A DNA stretch of 64,000 nt from Bactericera cockerelli (Eukaryota; Arthropoda; Insecta; Hemiptera; Triozidae). Shown in pieces: positions 1-11,891 of the stretch. The stretch lies in the NCBI GenBank assembly GCA_024516035.1, contig CM044957.1, forward strand, positions 3,445,017-3,509,016, written 5' to 3'. Below the pieces are notes generated by a model that worked only from the letters and a program-made list of their open reading frames with translations, ran no database searches and was not told where the DNA came from. Position 1 is the stretch's first letter. Each line of letters starts with the position of its first letter. The position numbers were made by a program, and so were the translations under genes.

Positions 1-1830
1 TAAAAATAATTTGTTCTTTAAAAAAAATTAATTACCTACCATATTTCTAAGTTTTTTTAGTATTATTTAAATTTGTATTGTTGTTAGACTTGTTTTGTAA
101 AAAAAAAGTTAATATAATAAATAACATAGAGACTTGGATCAGACGAGTTCAGATAGTTTGTGTGAGAAAAATCAATCAAGTAAAATACCCGAATGAAAAT
201 TGGAACTATGTTCCAAAAATCTATATTTATTTCTAAAATTACAGGTAGTCATCTACTAAGATGATCAGAACCCCATCAATTACTAGTGAGTTCATTTGTT
301 AAAACTGATTTTGGGACTAATATTAATTGTATTGAAGTTCCTATTCTAAGAGCCATTTTAAAACTAAATGTACAAATAAAGACTATAAAAATAACAGGGA
401 AAAATAACAAAATTTAGGATTTTGTAAATGTACATAAATGTCATAATGGTTGATCGTTACATCGTGCCACTTAACTGTGTACTGTGCCTACTTGGTGTTC
501 ATTTAAATTACTATAGCATATGAAATTTTTCGATCCAATATAAAAATTATTAACTAATTGTTCAGATAGAAGGTACACTTTCACAAGTAGACCAATATGA
601 ACCGGTTCATATTGTAACTATATTTTTAATGTAAATGTTTTTACTGTTGTTATTTGTAAACAGGATTCTTTTCGTTAATACAAGCCCGATTACCGGGATT
701 ATATTATTTATTATTGAAAATATCGCTTCGAATTCTTGTAAACATTAATGGGCAGTCTACTAAAGAGGAGATTTTGGCAAGAAATCAAATCAATCATTCA
801 CAGCTAATTCCAGTTCAGGTAAAATACTTATGTTATGCTAAAAGAAAAGTACAACCGGCAAAAAACAACATGAAGGTATTAAAAGTTATGTTAAGAGGGA
901 AAGGAGGTGGCGTGTCAATATGATTCTAAACAAATAATAAGTAGGCAAGCACAGTTAAATTATTTCACACGTTCATGGACACTTTGGACATGAATGCTAT
1001 ATCATTCACAAATCTAAGGGGCATACACAAATCTATGTTCGGAACAAAAGGAGAAACAATTCTAGCCTTGTCTCGAGACGCTGCTATAACATTCATGGGA
1101 GATACAACCCCTGGATTTTTAAATGCTATAGCAGTCATGTCCATATGAGTTGACTTTGCATTTAGAAAAATAAGAATGCTATAGCAGTCTTGTCCATATG
1201 AGTTGACATTGCATTTAGAAAAATGTGAATGCTATAGTGGTCATGTCCATGAACGTGTTAAACATCACAAGGAATATTTTAGTGGGTTTTATTTATTTTA
1301 TAGGTCACATTTTAAATTTGAAAACGAGCTGAATTTCATTTATTCAATCATATATTATAATCTGGTAAAATCTGAAAACTGAATAATTCTTGAGGCTGGG
1401 CGAGATTAAGTGGGTAGCAAGCAGCGTGTGCAGACAATGGACGGCACAATGCCAGTTGCAATAGACACAAAAGAAAAGAGATAAAACTCCTTTTAGGAGC
1501 AGAGGATATCTCTGTGTATTCAGAGAGGAAATGCGGCAGCTGTGATGGGCACAGTGCCTCGTTCCTCAGACTTGGAGGGAATATTTTATAATAATTTGTA
1601 AAAATTCTGTAAATACATGATTCACGAAGTTGCAATAAGACATTTAAAAGTGACTTTAAACAACAAAAACGTACTTGAACCACAATAATGGAGCAAAAAT
1701 CATCTTCAAGGAATAATTTATTGAATGCTGTAGGACAAAGCCAAAGGGATATTCAAATCAAAACTCATTGATTCAGAAACAAGAAGCAAACATGTTGAGA
1801 CAAACTGTGCATGTCACACACTTAGAACTT
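1..1830. other. AT-rich non-coding flank
   Basis: I see no convincing exon here. Between about 1110 and 1255 a unit of roughly 55 bp, containing TGCTATAGCAGTC and CATATGAGTTGAC, occurs about two and a half times. Related TGCTATA-type pieces occur near 990 and 1080. The two short open frames in this stretch have no recognisable family features. Confidence 0.5.
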
Positions 1831-1831
1831 A

Positions 1832-2260
1832 GAGCAAAGCTTGTCAACTACTGAAAATGTTACCAGGAGAATACAAGCTTGCCAACTACTGAAAATGTTA
1901 CCAGGAGAATACAAGCTTGTCAACTACTGAATATGTTACCAGGAGAATACAAGCTTGTCAACTACTGAAAATGTTACCAGGAGCCCGTTCCAGAAACACT
2001 CTCCACTCTCATAATTTCCAAATCTCCATTATTTCAACTGTCACACAACGCACTCTGATATGCGTTCAAATTAACCGATCAAATTGCGTTGTGTGACAGT
2101 TAAAATAATGGAGATTTGGAAATTGTGAGAGTGGAGAGTGTTTCTGGAAGGGACCACAGGGGAATACAAGCTTAGCAACAACTGACAATATTACCGGGGG
2201 AAATACAAGCTTGCCTACTTACTACTTACAATACTACCAGGGAAATACTTGGCCAGAGAA
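1832..2260. repeat. 38-bp tandem repeat, interrupted
   Basis: About four close copies of a 38-bp unit containing ACAAGCTTGTCAACTACTG run from 1832 to 1985, and two diverged copies follow at 2160-2250. A hairpin element at 1988-2149 splits the array. Confidence 0.85.
1988..2149. mobile_element. Palindromic MITE-like hairpin
   Basis: The two ends are near-perfect inverted copies of about 68 bp, starting TTCCAGAAACACTCTCCACT and ending with its complement. A loop of about 25-30 bp separates them. The element lies inside the 38-bp tandem array, which fits insertion. I cannot define a clean target duplication: the flanks CCAGGAGC and CCACAGGG are only partly alike. Confidence 0.75.
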
Positions 2261-2499
2261 GGGAAAGCTAGGCCATAAGTAGTTGCCATGAGAGGCAGAG
2301 AGATGAAGAGTGAAGGAGTGTGTTTAGGTTGTGTTTTGACAGAGAAAAGAAGAGTGGAGTGTTAATACGACAGATATGAGTGAGAAGTATAAATGTTTTG
2401 TTGTAAAAATTATGAAGAAAATTGATAACTGGATCAATGATCTTACACACCTGATTATCTTTATTCGATCCGAGAGAAAGAATTCTACGACTGTAGGTC

Positions 2500-3135
2500 A
2501 ATATTACTCTACAATATATTGGGTAGGATCAATAGTTACTCTACAATAGTATTGGCTAGGATCAAATAGTTACTCTACAATAGTATTGGCTAGGATCAAA
2601 TAGTTACTCTACAATAGTATTGGCTAGGATCAAATAGTTACTCTACAATAGTATTGGCTAGGATCAAATAGTTACTCTACAAAGTATTGGCTAGATCAAA
2701 TAGTTACTCTACAATATATGCTAGACAAATGTTACTCTACAATAGTATTGGCTAGGATCAAATAGTTACTCTACAAATAGGCTAGGATCAAATAGTTACT
2801 CTACAATAGTATTGGCTAGGATCAAATAGTTACTCTACAAATAGTATTGGCTAGGATCAAATAGTTACTCTACAAAGTATTGGCTAGGATCAAATAGTTA
2901 CTCTACAATAGTATTGGCTAGGATCAAATAGTTACTCTACAATAGTAATTGGCATTAGGATCAAATAGTTACTCTACAAGTATTGGCTAGGATCAAATAT
3001 TACTCTACAATAGTCATGTGGCTAGATCAAATAGTTTTACTCTAGTCAAAGTATAATAATAGGCTAGGATTCAAATAGTTACTCTACAATATATTGGCTA
3101 GGATAAAATAGTTACTCTACAATATTTGGCTAGGA
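2500..3135. repeat. 34-bp tandem repeat, about 18 copies
   Basis: The unit contains AGTTACTCTACAATAGTATT followed by GGCTAGGATCAA and is repeated head to tail. Many copies carry small deletions (CTACAAAGTATT, CTACAATATATG), so unit length varies from about 25 to 36 bp. There is no coding potential. Confidence 0.9.
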
Positions 3136-4800
3136 TCATAGTTACTTAATGTAGTATAAATTACATGAGCTAGGTTACAAATAAATGGTATAACTTCGGG
3201 TACGGACTGAACTTCAGCCTAAACTCCCATGAGGAATGGAGATCAGTAGAAAAGAAGACATTGAATCAGTGGGGATCTCAAAATACAATTTTGTGGCATA
3301 AATTACATATTTTACTGTAAAAAATCAATTTTTTTTTTTTAAAAAATCATACGTATGTAGATGTAAGTATTTAAAAATTTACAGTAGAATTTTTGGCCTA
3401 TTTTTACTGTAATAAAATTAAATATCCGGTATATAGCGTTTTATTGAGTGAATGAATGCTATTAGCACTAAACATCTATTCCAGGATATCCTGAGAACAG
3501 AGAACAAGAGACCAAACACCTAAAAAATTTCAGTATAAATGGGTGATATAGTTAATTCAAATGTAGAGAGTAAAGTTAAGCTTTAAAAGCTTTGGTCCCA
3601 ATAGTTCGAAATACAAATCACAACAGATCATTGAATTATTAAAAATATTTCATTTGACATTGTTCAAAAATCAAAAATTTAGTGTGAATAATATTGTTTG
3701 ATAGTTTTTCTAAAATAAAACGGACTAGACAATGTAATAAGAGTAAAATAATTAACACACACATATAACAATAATGACTTTACCAATTATGTAGAACATG
3801 GAGAAAAAAACAAGTTTAAAACAACTGGCTAAGTTAAATCTTGGGAGCAGTACATATTTCAAAATGTTCAATTATTATTGTGTTTCTAAGCAGTCTTTCG
3901 ATGTCACAAAAGTACATCATTAATCTTACTTAAATAATATTCTAAATTAGGTAGGTATGTACTGAAATGATCCCAAATTTTAACATCACTACAAAAGTCA
4001 AACTATAATCTCCTATTTGTTAATTAAGAAAAATCTAAGATAGATTGTTAAAAACTTTATTTCAAAGCTAAGTATGATGAACTTTAACTAGAGCTATCAT
4101 CGGTAGAGATAATTCGAATTTATGTACTAGAACACATCAAAAATAATACCAAAATTCATAAAGAAAACAAAATGTAAATAGGAGAATTCGACGAAAAAGT
4201 ACAGAGAGGGTAATACTATTTTATTCTATAGGAAGGTAAAGAATGGTAGAGCTTGGCAAGGCTTGAATTGACAAAACCGGTGATCCAAGAGCAAAAATAT
4301 TCCTGAAACAAAAGATCACGCTCGCAATACAGCCCTGCCTGAATCTTGGGAGCCCTGCCAGAAGGAAAATAGTTAGACGAGATTTATATTATTGAGAAAA
4401 AAAAATTAAAAAAGTCTGTACAGAATATTTTAATCTCGAGATCCATTACTTCTGAGAATATCTTAATATGAAAAAAAAAATATAATATGCGAAAAAAAAA
4501 ATATAATAATAATATGGAAAAAAATGTGTTTTTAAAATGCTAGATACAGTAGAACTTGGATATAAAACTGCTCAAGGGACCAAAATGGATATAAGAGAAT
4601 TCAAGGGACCGAATTTTTTCTCTTATATTCGAATGATTTATAGAGAGAAAATAGGTTTAAATCTAGAAAATACCTAGAAAAAAAGTCTATGAATTTAACT
4701 CGAATGTGTTTATATTGTTACTAAACTTATGAATGGATGAATCAATAATGACCGCGATCAGATTCTCTTGCTAGCTACTAGCTGAGAGTGAGCATGGACT
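3136..4800. other. AT-rich stretch without recognised features
   Basis: I see only AT-rich unique-looking sequence with short A and T runs. No exon, SINE head or inverted repeat could be supported. Confidence 0.4.
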
Positions 4801-4834
4801 TTTCTTGACACCAGTCACAGCGCAGCATGGAGCT

Positions 4835-5850
4835 CTGTGATTGGTGGAATGTTTTGTATGGAGCTCTGTGATTGGTGGAGAGTTTTGTATGGAGCCCTGT
4901 GATTGGTGGAAAGTTTTGTATGGAGCTCTGTTATTGGTGGAGAGTTTTGTAATGAGCCCTGTGATTGCTGAAAAGTTTTGTATGGAGCCCTGTGATGGGT
5001 GGAATGTTTTGTATGGAGCACTGTGATTGGTGGAGAGTTTTGTATGGAGCACTGTGATTGGTGGAAAGTTTTGTATGGAGCTCTGTGATTGGTGGAGAGT
5101 TTTGTATGGAGCCCTGTGATTGGTGGAAAGTTTTGTATGGAGCTCTGTGATTGGTGGAGAGTTTTGTATGGAGCCCTGTGATTGCTGGGAAGTTTTGTAT
5201 GGAGCCCTGTGATGGGTGGAATGTTTTGTATGGAGCACTGTGATTGGTGGAGAGTTTTGTATGGAGCACTGTGATTGGTGGAAAGTTTTGAATGGAGCCC
5301 TGTGATTGGTGGAATGTTTTGTATGGAGCACTGTGATTGGTGGAATGTTTTGTATGGAGCCCTGTGATTGGTGGAAAGTTTTGTATGGAGCCCTGTGATT
5401 GGTGGAGAGTTTTGTATGGAGCTCTGTGATAGGTGGAGAGTTTTGTATGGAGCCCTGTGATTGGTGGAAAGTTTTGTATGGAGCCCTGTGATTGGTGGAA
5501 AGTTTTGTATGGAGCCCTGTGATTGGTGGAAAGTTTTGTATGGAGCCCTGTGATTGGTGGAAAGTTTATATGGAGCACTGTGATTGGTGGATAGTTTTGT
5601 ATGGAGCTCTGTGATTGGTGGAGAGTTTTGAATGGAGCCTTGTGATTGGTGGAAAGTTTTGTATGGAGCCCTGTGATTGGTGGAAAGGTTTGTATGGAGC
5701 CCTGTGATTGGTGGAAAGTTTTGTATGGAGCCCTGTGATTGGTGGAAAGTTTTGTATGGAGCACTGTGATTGGTGGAAAGTTTTGTTTGGAGCACTGTGA
5801 TTGGTGGAAAGCTTTGTATGGAGCTCTGTGATTGGTGGAAAGTCCTAGCC
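4835..5850. repeat. 31-bp minisatellite with inverted CCAAT motif, about 32 copies
   Basis: The unit reads roughly TGGAGCCCTGTGATTGGTGG followed by AAAGTTTTGTA, and copies are highly similar. Variants alternate GCCC/GCTC/GCAC and AAAG/GAGA/GAAT. Each copy holds GATTGGTGG, whose complement is a CCAAT box. The length is 1 modulo 3 and the unit has no minus-strand stop, so long frames (up to 352 codons) run through it as artefacts. Confidence 0.95.
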
Positions 5851-5879
5851 TGCTTTGGGCTGCTAGCTAGCATGAGTGT

Positions 5880-6870
5880 CTGGACCTGGACATTGAAAAA
5901 TTACATTGCTAAGTACTAAATCAGGATATAGTGGCTATATCATCCATCAATAAGGAAACTGCGGGTTCAGTAGATATGTATCGGGTACTTACTACATACA
6001 AATCGTACTAAGAGAAGACTATAAAATGGAGGCCGGCCTAGAACCTCCCTCGTCTAAGAATTGAGGAAGTAGCAAAACTCTGCGACCCCTCCGGGCCGGG
6101 ACTACACATCACTTACACTTTTCCACTTTCTTATACTTAACAAATACATTTCGCATGAGACGGTTTATTCTCTCCTTTAGGTGGTGTGAGTGTGAGAGAG
6201 AGAGAGAAACAGTAGTGTGGGTGAGAGAGAGGTAGAGATAGACGTTGTTATTGAAATAAAGGGATTTTTTTGTTGTTGGTAAAATGTTATCTTGATCATA
6301 AAAAAATTTTTATTTAACAAATGGGATGTATGCGTAGGTGGCACAATTTATGTAGGAACCATACAAGTAGGTCTCACATAAATTGTATAATAACTTAATA
6401 TCTGTTTTTCTTTATTCTTAATACTGCCAACACTAAAATTGTAAATGAAAATACCCACTCCCCAGTTAAAACTATTTGTCATCAATCTAAAACTTGAGTT
6501 GGGAAATAAATAATTTAAATGCCAAGTTCAAAATGTAATACTTATTTAGATCAATAAGCTATCACCATCAGCAACAAAGCCATCCACAACCTTGCTTGCG
6601 CCAAACAAAAGCGAAAACTCAGAAAACCACATGAGAAAAGCAAGAGAAAGCGCTGTGTTATTCCAAAACTACGGCGCGACACTACACAGCTGCGTGAGCG
6701 ATTGAGAGAGAGAAAGTAACTTTTTCAGTGAGACTGGGGAGGAAGGGAGAGAGAGATGAGTAGGGAGATTTAAAAATAATGGCAGAATTTCATTTGAATT
6801 TGATTAAAATAAATTTACTGGCTTATAAAAATTGTTCAAACTACAAAAAATCTAATTGAGGCCTAGTGAG
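5880..6870. other. Intergenic stretch with GA-rich microsatellite tracts
   Basis: Short GAGAGA tracts occur near 6195-6235, 6700-6715 and 6745-6755. Otherwise the sequence is AT-rich. No exon is supported. Confidence 0.4.
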
Positions 6871-6881
6871 ATAACTCGGCC

Positions 6882-7030
6882 GACCTCGGTAGCTTGATCA
6901 ATAGGACAGAGGTTTTGTAACCTCAAGGTCGGTGTTTCGAGTCCCAAGTCTGTCAAATATTTAATAGTAACTGGCAAATATTTAGTAAGGCGAGTTTGAG
7001 TAACACAAGTATGATAACTTACAAGGTAAA
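6882..7030 (+). mobile_element. SINE, family C (tRNA-derived)
   Basis: The head CGACCTCGGTAGCTTGATCA and a B-box-like GTTTCGAGTCC are followed by the family tail GCGAGTTTGAGTA. This copy is diverged from those at 34104 and 54741. Confidence 0.7.
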
Positions 7031-7084
7031 CCCTCAGCTATTAGGTGGGTAAGAAAAGGGATATTAATAATCGCCTTATTATTG

Positions 7085-7258
7085 GCGATATTTCATACTG
7101 CTCGATTATGACTAATGAGTCCCAGCAGTAAGCCCAAGACGTATTATTATGTGGTCAAAATCCCAAAAGGGAGGATAACTTGTCCTGGCTGGGTTTTAAA
7201 CCCGCGACCTGTGGTTTACGAGACAGACGCCTTGACCACTGAGCTACCGGGGCAGACA
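7085..7258 (-). mobile_element. SINE, family B (tRNA-derived)
   Basis: Read on the minus strand, the copy begins with GGTAGCTCAGTGGTCAAGGC (A-box-like). It continues with a B-box-like region and ends in the family tail with the ATAATACGTCTTGGGCTTAC motif. Confidence 0.8.
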
Positions 7259-7514
7259 ACGGATAAAATACAAGAAAGAATGTTTAGAGGCCCTGAAAAA
7301 GTTACTCACTCAAGACGAGAAGTAAATTAATATAAAAGAGTAAGTCAACGCGAAGCTTCAAATTACGAGTGAGGAAGTAAAACTAAACTCAGAAAAACAC
7401 AACGCTTTCGCATACTTTTCTGTTCAGCATTTGAGTTTTGGTCCGGTCCTGCGTTGTATCCTCTGAGCGTGAGAAGCCAACACCATTGGATACCACCGTC
7501 CCTCCTTTGTCCTG

Positions 7515-7690
7515 CCAGCCTCCGTGGTGTGACGGTTGAGACTACTACCCGTTGTCCAGATATTCTGAGTTCGATCCCGGGTTGGCAGAATATTCTGACG
7601 AAAATTCGGGTTCCTCCGTTCCAAAATATTCTCTGAAAGTCCATATACATAATCTTCGCGCGTGAGATATGTACAACTGGGCTTTTCTCA
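7515..7690 (+). mobile_element. SINE, family E (tRNA-derived)
   Basis: The head CCAGCCTCCGTGGTGTGACG and GAGTTCGATCCCGGGTTGG (B box) match the copies at 39930, 54378 and 63896. The tail with AAAATTC and GTTCC is also shared. Confidence 0.7.
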
Positions 7691-7799
7691 TGGACACCGA
7701 CTTGCACCACCATTATTGTCTTCGTCTTTATGATGTATGACATCCATTTTTATCCACATCTCGCACATTACCAAAACGTTCTGGAATGGTCTTCAAGAA

Positions 7800-7998
7800 A
7801 TAATAGTAATATTGCCTTGTTTATAGTGTCCGATTAGGACTAAGTCGCATTATTCCAGCAGTAAGCTCAAGACGTATTATTATGTGATTAAAATCCCGAA
7901 TAGGAGGATGACTTGATTTTTCCCAGCTGGATTTCGAACCCACGACCTGTGAGTTACCAGTCAGACAGACGCCTTCACCACTCAAGGTATCGGGACAG
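7800..7998 (-). mobile_element. SINE, family B
   Basis: An inverted copy with the tail near 7860 (GTAAGCTCAAGACGTATTAT) and a tRNA-like head near 7930-7998. It carries several substitutions relative to the copy at 23527. Confidence 0.75.
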
Positions 7999-8361
7999 AA
8001 GAAACGACGATTTCCTTTGAAAAATACCACTCTGCCACGAATTTATCAATTTACTTTTTTTGTCTTAATAAATCAAACCTTTATAAATCAAAGTGCAAGC
8101 GATAATAATTGGTTGCATATTTTTGTCACAATTTTGAGTGTTAATCGTAATTACCAAGTTGGCGCAACCCATTTCTCAGCAACTATTGATTTCTTTTGGA
8201 AATTGCCATTTCAAGTATACCAAGATATGTTGGGTGGGAGGCATCAGTGACCCCTCTCGTATGACCAATCAAATACACTGCGATATTTCCAAGATACCTG
8301 AGATAATTAATTGCCGGTCCTACTTCTAGTCATGCTCTAGCTAGAGCTCTAGGCCGAATTA

Positions 8362-8700
8362 ATGAACGCTGGTATCGATGTTGCAGTAGTTTTGGATTTC
8401 TCTATCGATATTGAATTAGTAATCGATCTATCTTTCGATATACTAGCAGTTTTGGATTTATCTATCGATATTCCAGTAGTAATCGATCTCTCTATCGATA
8501 TCCCAGTAGTTTTGGATTTCTCTATCGATATTCCAGTAGTAATCGATTTCTCTACCGATATTCATTTAGTAATCGAACTCTCTTCAATAATCGAACTCTC
8601 TATTGATATCCAGTAGCTTTTGATCTATCTATCGAAATATTCCATTGGGTATCGATCTCTCCTCAATAATCGAACTCTCTATCGATATTCCAGTAGTACT
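8362..8700. repeat. ATCGAT-rich degenerate tandem array
   Basis: Alternating units of about 27-33 bp contain TCTATCGATATTCCAGTAGT and related variants. The palindrome TATCGATA appears about five times. The array overlaps the 3' end of the putative last exon of the TTLL4-like gene: the exon end, GATCTCGAGTACTACTGGAA on the minus strand, is itself a diverged unit. Confidence 0.8.
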
Positions 8701-8878
8701 CGAGATCGAGATAGTCGACGCACTGTTCCTCCTCGGGCTGCACCGTGGTGAGCGAGGCATAGGAGAGCAGGGAGGATGGCACAGGGAGGCGCAGTGACAT
8801 CAGGAGACCTATGAGCTTGGCGCACAAGCGACGTAGCGGAATGAACGAGGGAGCAATGTGCCGGGGAACCAGAAATGC
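8663..8878 (-). CDS. TTLL4: TTLL4-like gene, putative terminal exon
   Basis: A polypyrimidine tract and CCAG acceptor precede 8878. One frame is open for 71 codons (AFLVPRHIAPSF ... LPVPSSLLSYASL ... EEEQCVDYLDLE) to a TGA at 8663. It has G/C-biased third positions like the other exons. The preceding exon at 11646 ends in phase 1, however, while this frame needs phase 0, so a small exon would have to lie between. The phase-compatible alternative frame stops at 8679 but looks less coding. The 3' part overlaps the ATCGAT array. Confidence 0.5.
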   Translation of the reverse strand, partial: AFLVPRHIAPSFIPLRRLCAKLIGLLMSLRLPVPSSLLSYASLTTVQPEEEQCVDYLDLEYYWNIDREFDY

Positions 8879-8879
8879 C

Positions 8880-10415
8880 TGGAGGGGAGGGAGAGCAAGT
8901 GATTGAGGAGCTTTGTGGTGTCCAGTGTGTTCAAGTGTTCATTGCCAACTGACCTTACCTTTTGATTGTGAAATCTCGAGTGATTTTTTTTTCTTTTTAT
9001 TTGTTGGAATGGTAAAATAAGTTTGATTTAAGTTTATAAATGGTGTTTTTATACCTAAATAAAGTTCAAATATAAATACGTATCTGTGTTACCACCCATC
9101 AAATATAAAATATGTACCTTGTTTCCAAATGGAAAAATAAATTATTGGACTCTTTAGCCTCACTTTGGCATTATCAAGAAGATATTAAATTAAATTACAG
9201 AAACCCAATGTTGTGGTCTCTAGAACTCGTATTATTTTGAAATGCAAACAATCGAAAGATTAGCCTTTCAGGGAAAATCGAACTTTGGACTCGACACATT
9301 CACTGAGATAAATGTCTTTTAAAAATTGTGTTTACAGAAGTCGTACGTAGAACTTGTGTTTTTTTACATAATACAGCAGTAGACTCTGTGTTGACAATAT
9401 TTTTTTAACACATCGATACATCACTACTTACTACTATTAACTTACCATTCAATCCTTTTGTTTACAATGTATTTTATTTTTTAATCCTTTTTTCCCAAGG
9501 TTTATTTGGACACATTGTTTAAATGTACTACAAGTATTCCCAAGTGAGCAATAGAAATACCATTAATTTGATTCATTCAAAATTTAACCATTAAAAAAGA
9601 ACCTAGCGAATTGATGAGACTTTTTAAGATGGCTTAACTCGATCTAAAACTAAACTTTTTTCCTACTAGGATGGAATCACACTCTTACATGATAATATTA
9701 ATATTTAAAGTGGAGCCTTTTTTTCTTTTCTTTTTTTCAACAAGATACCCTTTTTATTGGTTATGTATAAATCATATAAGAACAATATAAATAAAGAAAA
9801 TATAATAGTAAATATGAATTATTGAGATGCTGTGACCCTTCTTGGGGTTATGGTGCATCTCAATATAACAATGGGTTCGTTCATTTTATTGGCTATTCTA
9901 GGAACTATATTGAAAAACTTTATGTTGTAAAAGTTTCGAGCTGTTAATTTGTTCGTTAAATGAAATACACATCTGTCAAATTCTTGTTAAAATTTTAAAG
10001 CATCATTTTTTTCAATGAAAAATATAATTACACTGTACAATTAACGAGACGTACGATGTCATATGAACCTCCCGTTTGGCGCCGAGTAAGGATACCAAAG
10101 AGGGGAAATTTGGTTTTTTACATGTGACATTTTACATTGAGTCAGGCACTTACTTGTGTGGGTTTGAAGTTGACTTGCGAGATATCCAGATGTACGCCGC
10201 GTTTACAATGATCTTCTAGAATTTTGATACCTAAGAGAGAGGTAGGGTACAGTATTAGGTACATGAAGCAAAATTTTATATTGTACAGCAAACTTATCCT
10301 GCAACTTTTGTGTGTGTTTTTTTTTTTTTTTTTTTTTTTTGATACATTTACAATCTACAAAATAAAGTAGAATAAAATATATTTGTGATGGTTAATCTGA
10401 TGAGAATAAATGACA
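8880..10415. other. AT-rich intron, no recognised features
   Basis: This is intronic or downstream sequence of the TTLL4-like gene with T-rich runs near 9710-9740. A small TTLL4 exon may be hidden here or further upstream, but I could not identify one with confidence. Confidence 0.35.
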
Positions 10416-11360
10416 TGGGTCATTTTCATTTATCTTGGGCATATCAAGTCCGCAACCTTTCTCCTTTAATAAATGTGAAAATAATAGGGATATATGACTA
10501 AAATCTATTTGATCACATAGGAAACAATTTTTTTTATAAATTACAATAATAAATTGTCTTTTAAACTAATGTGGAGACTCAAAATTGCCAGTTATGTAAG
10601 TAACGTTCATGATATTTTAGGTGTCCCTTAGTCTAAGATTTTACTGTGTATGATAGAAAAAAATGCATTTCTCCCCATTATTTTCACCAAAATCCAATAT
10701 AAATGAGAAAAATACAGTTTATTTAGGATGTGACCATTAGTTTGCATAAAAATAATAATGTTCACCTCATTCTACAGACGTGTAAAGTTGTGTCCCTACA
10801 AAGAAAAAAAAAATCTCCGTCATGAATGTTACCCCCAGAAAAATGTAAACCATTTTGAAAAACCCTTAGAATGAGAAGCTAGCAGCTGCCGCCATTTTGC
10901 TTCATACAGATGACATTGTTTTTGTTTTGAAATTTCCTGTCAGTTGGATTTTGGATGCAGTACAGTGAGGGACAATGGTGGGTCTAATTTTTTTTGACAA
11001 GAATGTTACGCGGTTTTTTAAATAAATTGTAATGATTCTTTAATATATAATGTATTTCTTTAATTCTTCTGCATGTCCTCTTTCCAATCAAATATTTTTT
11101 TTTGTAAAGTGAATATTCTTTTATTGAGAAAAGATTGTTTTAGTGGCGTGTTACTCATGAACGTTACCGTCATGAACGTTACCTGGTACGTTAAGTTTTT
11201 GTAATTTTGTGTGAAGAGGTAGCTGCTAGAAATATTCTAAATGAAATCTTTTGCTCAAAGGTATTTGTCTTAGTCTTCTGAGCCTAAAAATTGTTTAGGA
11301 AAAAGGTAACGTTCATGACTTGAAAAAATCCAATTCCCCAAGATAAATGAAAATGACCCA
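10416..11360. mobile_element. Non-autonomous TIR element, about 945 bp
   Basis: The ends are inverted copies of about 25 bp containing GGGTCATTTTCATTTATCTT. Inside, the motif GTAACGTTCATGA or its complement occurs about five times (near 10600, 10822, 11150, 11170 and 11305) in both orientations. An A/T-rich interior without a transposase frame suggests a non-autonomous DNA element. The superfamily is not determined. Confidence 0.65.
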
Positions 11361-11448
11361 CATGAAGGAGAAGTTGCCCAATCACAGCACAGCAACTTAT
11401 GAAATGATAATCCAGTCATTTGGACCGATTTATAAAATAGCAATTTAA

Positions 11449-11632
11449 GGCGCTAGTTTGGTTATTAAGGTCGCGTAGGGATCCGTTGGTTTGAATCCCA
11501 TCCAATGCAATATTTTTTCATTATTTATTTGAGTTTGTGACTACACAATAATAAGACTCTGTGGGTTAGGTGGTAGAAAATGCTTTGAGCATTAGCCTCG
11601 CCTGGTGGTTACCTTCCACTTGAGACTATTAC
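11449..11632 (+). mobile_element. SINE, family A, abutting a splice donor
   Basis: The copy starts inside the degraded tRNA-like head, continues with GGATCCGTTGGTTTGAATCC (B box), and ends with the family tail CCTCGCCTGGTGGTTACCTT. Its 3' end lies about 10-15 bp from the donor of the exon at 11646. Confidence 0.75.
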
Positions 11633-11645
11633 TAGTAGAGCTCAC

Positions 11646-11767
11646 CTTTAGACCGGTCGGAATGATGAGCGAACTCCCAAGCGTCGAACAGCATGTTGTA
11701 GTAGCGGGGGCCCTCGAACCACTGGAAGTATTTGTGGGAGGTGGTGGTGGGGAACACCTTCACAAAC
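11646..11767 (-). CDS. TTLL4: TTLL4-like gene, exon (SHKYFQWFEGPRYYN)
   Basis: The acceptor CTCCAG precedes 11767 and the donor GTGAGC follows 11646. It encodes FVKVFPTTTSHKYFQWFEGP and RYYNMLFDAWEFAHHSDRSK, matching the C-terminal TTLL4 segment after the catalytic domain. It enters in phase 2 (completing TC|G) and leaves in phase 1, which agrees with the preceding exon. Confidence 0.9.
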
Positions 11768-11891
11768 CTGGAGGAGTGTTTCAACACAAGGCGAACAATA
11801 AATAAATAACTCGGCTATGGCCACTTATAATAAAATAACTATACTTAATTCATATATTTTTGCAGGAGGGATACTTTGTCAAGTAACGTCA

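Noticed and set aside
4771..5873. Long minus-strand frames of 186, 277 and 352 codons
   Set aside because: They run through the 31-bp minisatellite in three frames. The peptide is a pure repeat and there is no gene context.
8362..8616. 84-codon plus-strand frame with SIDIPVVIDL repeats
   Set aside because: It is a by-product of the ATCGAT array and lies antisense to a better-supported exon.
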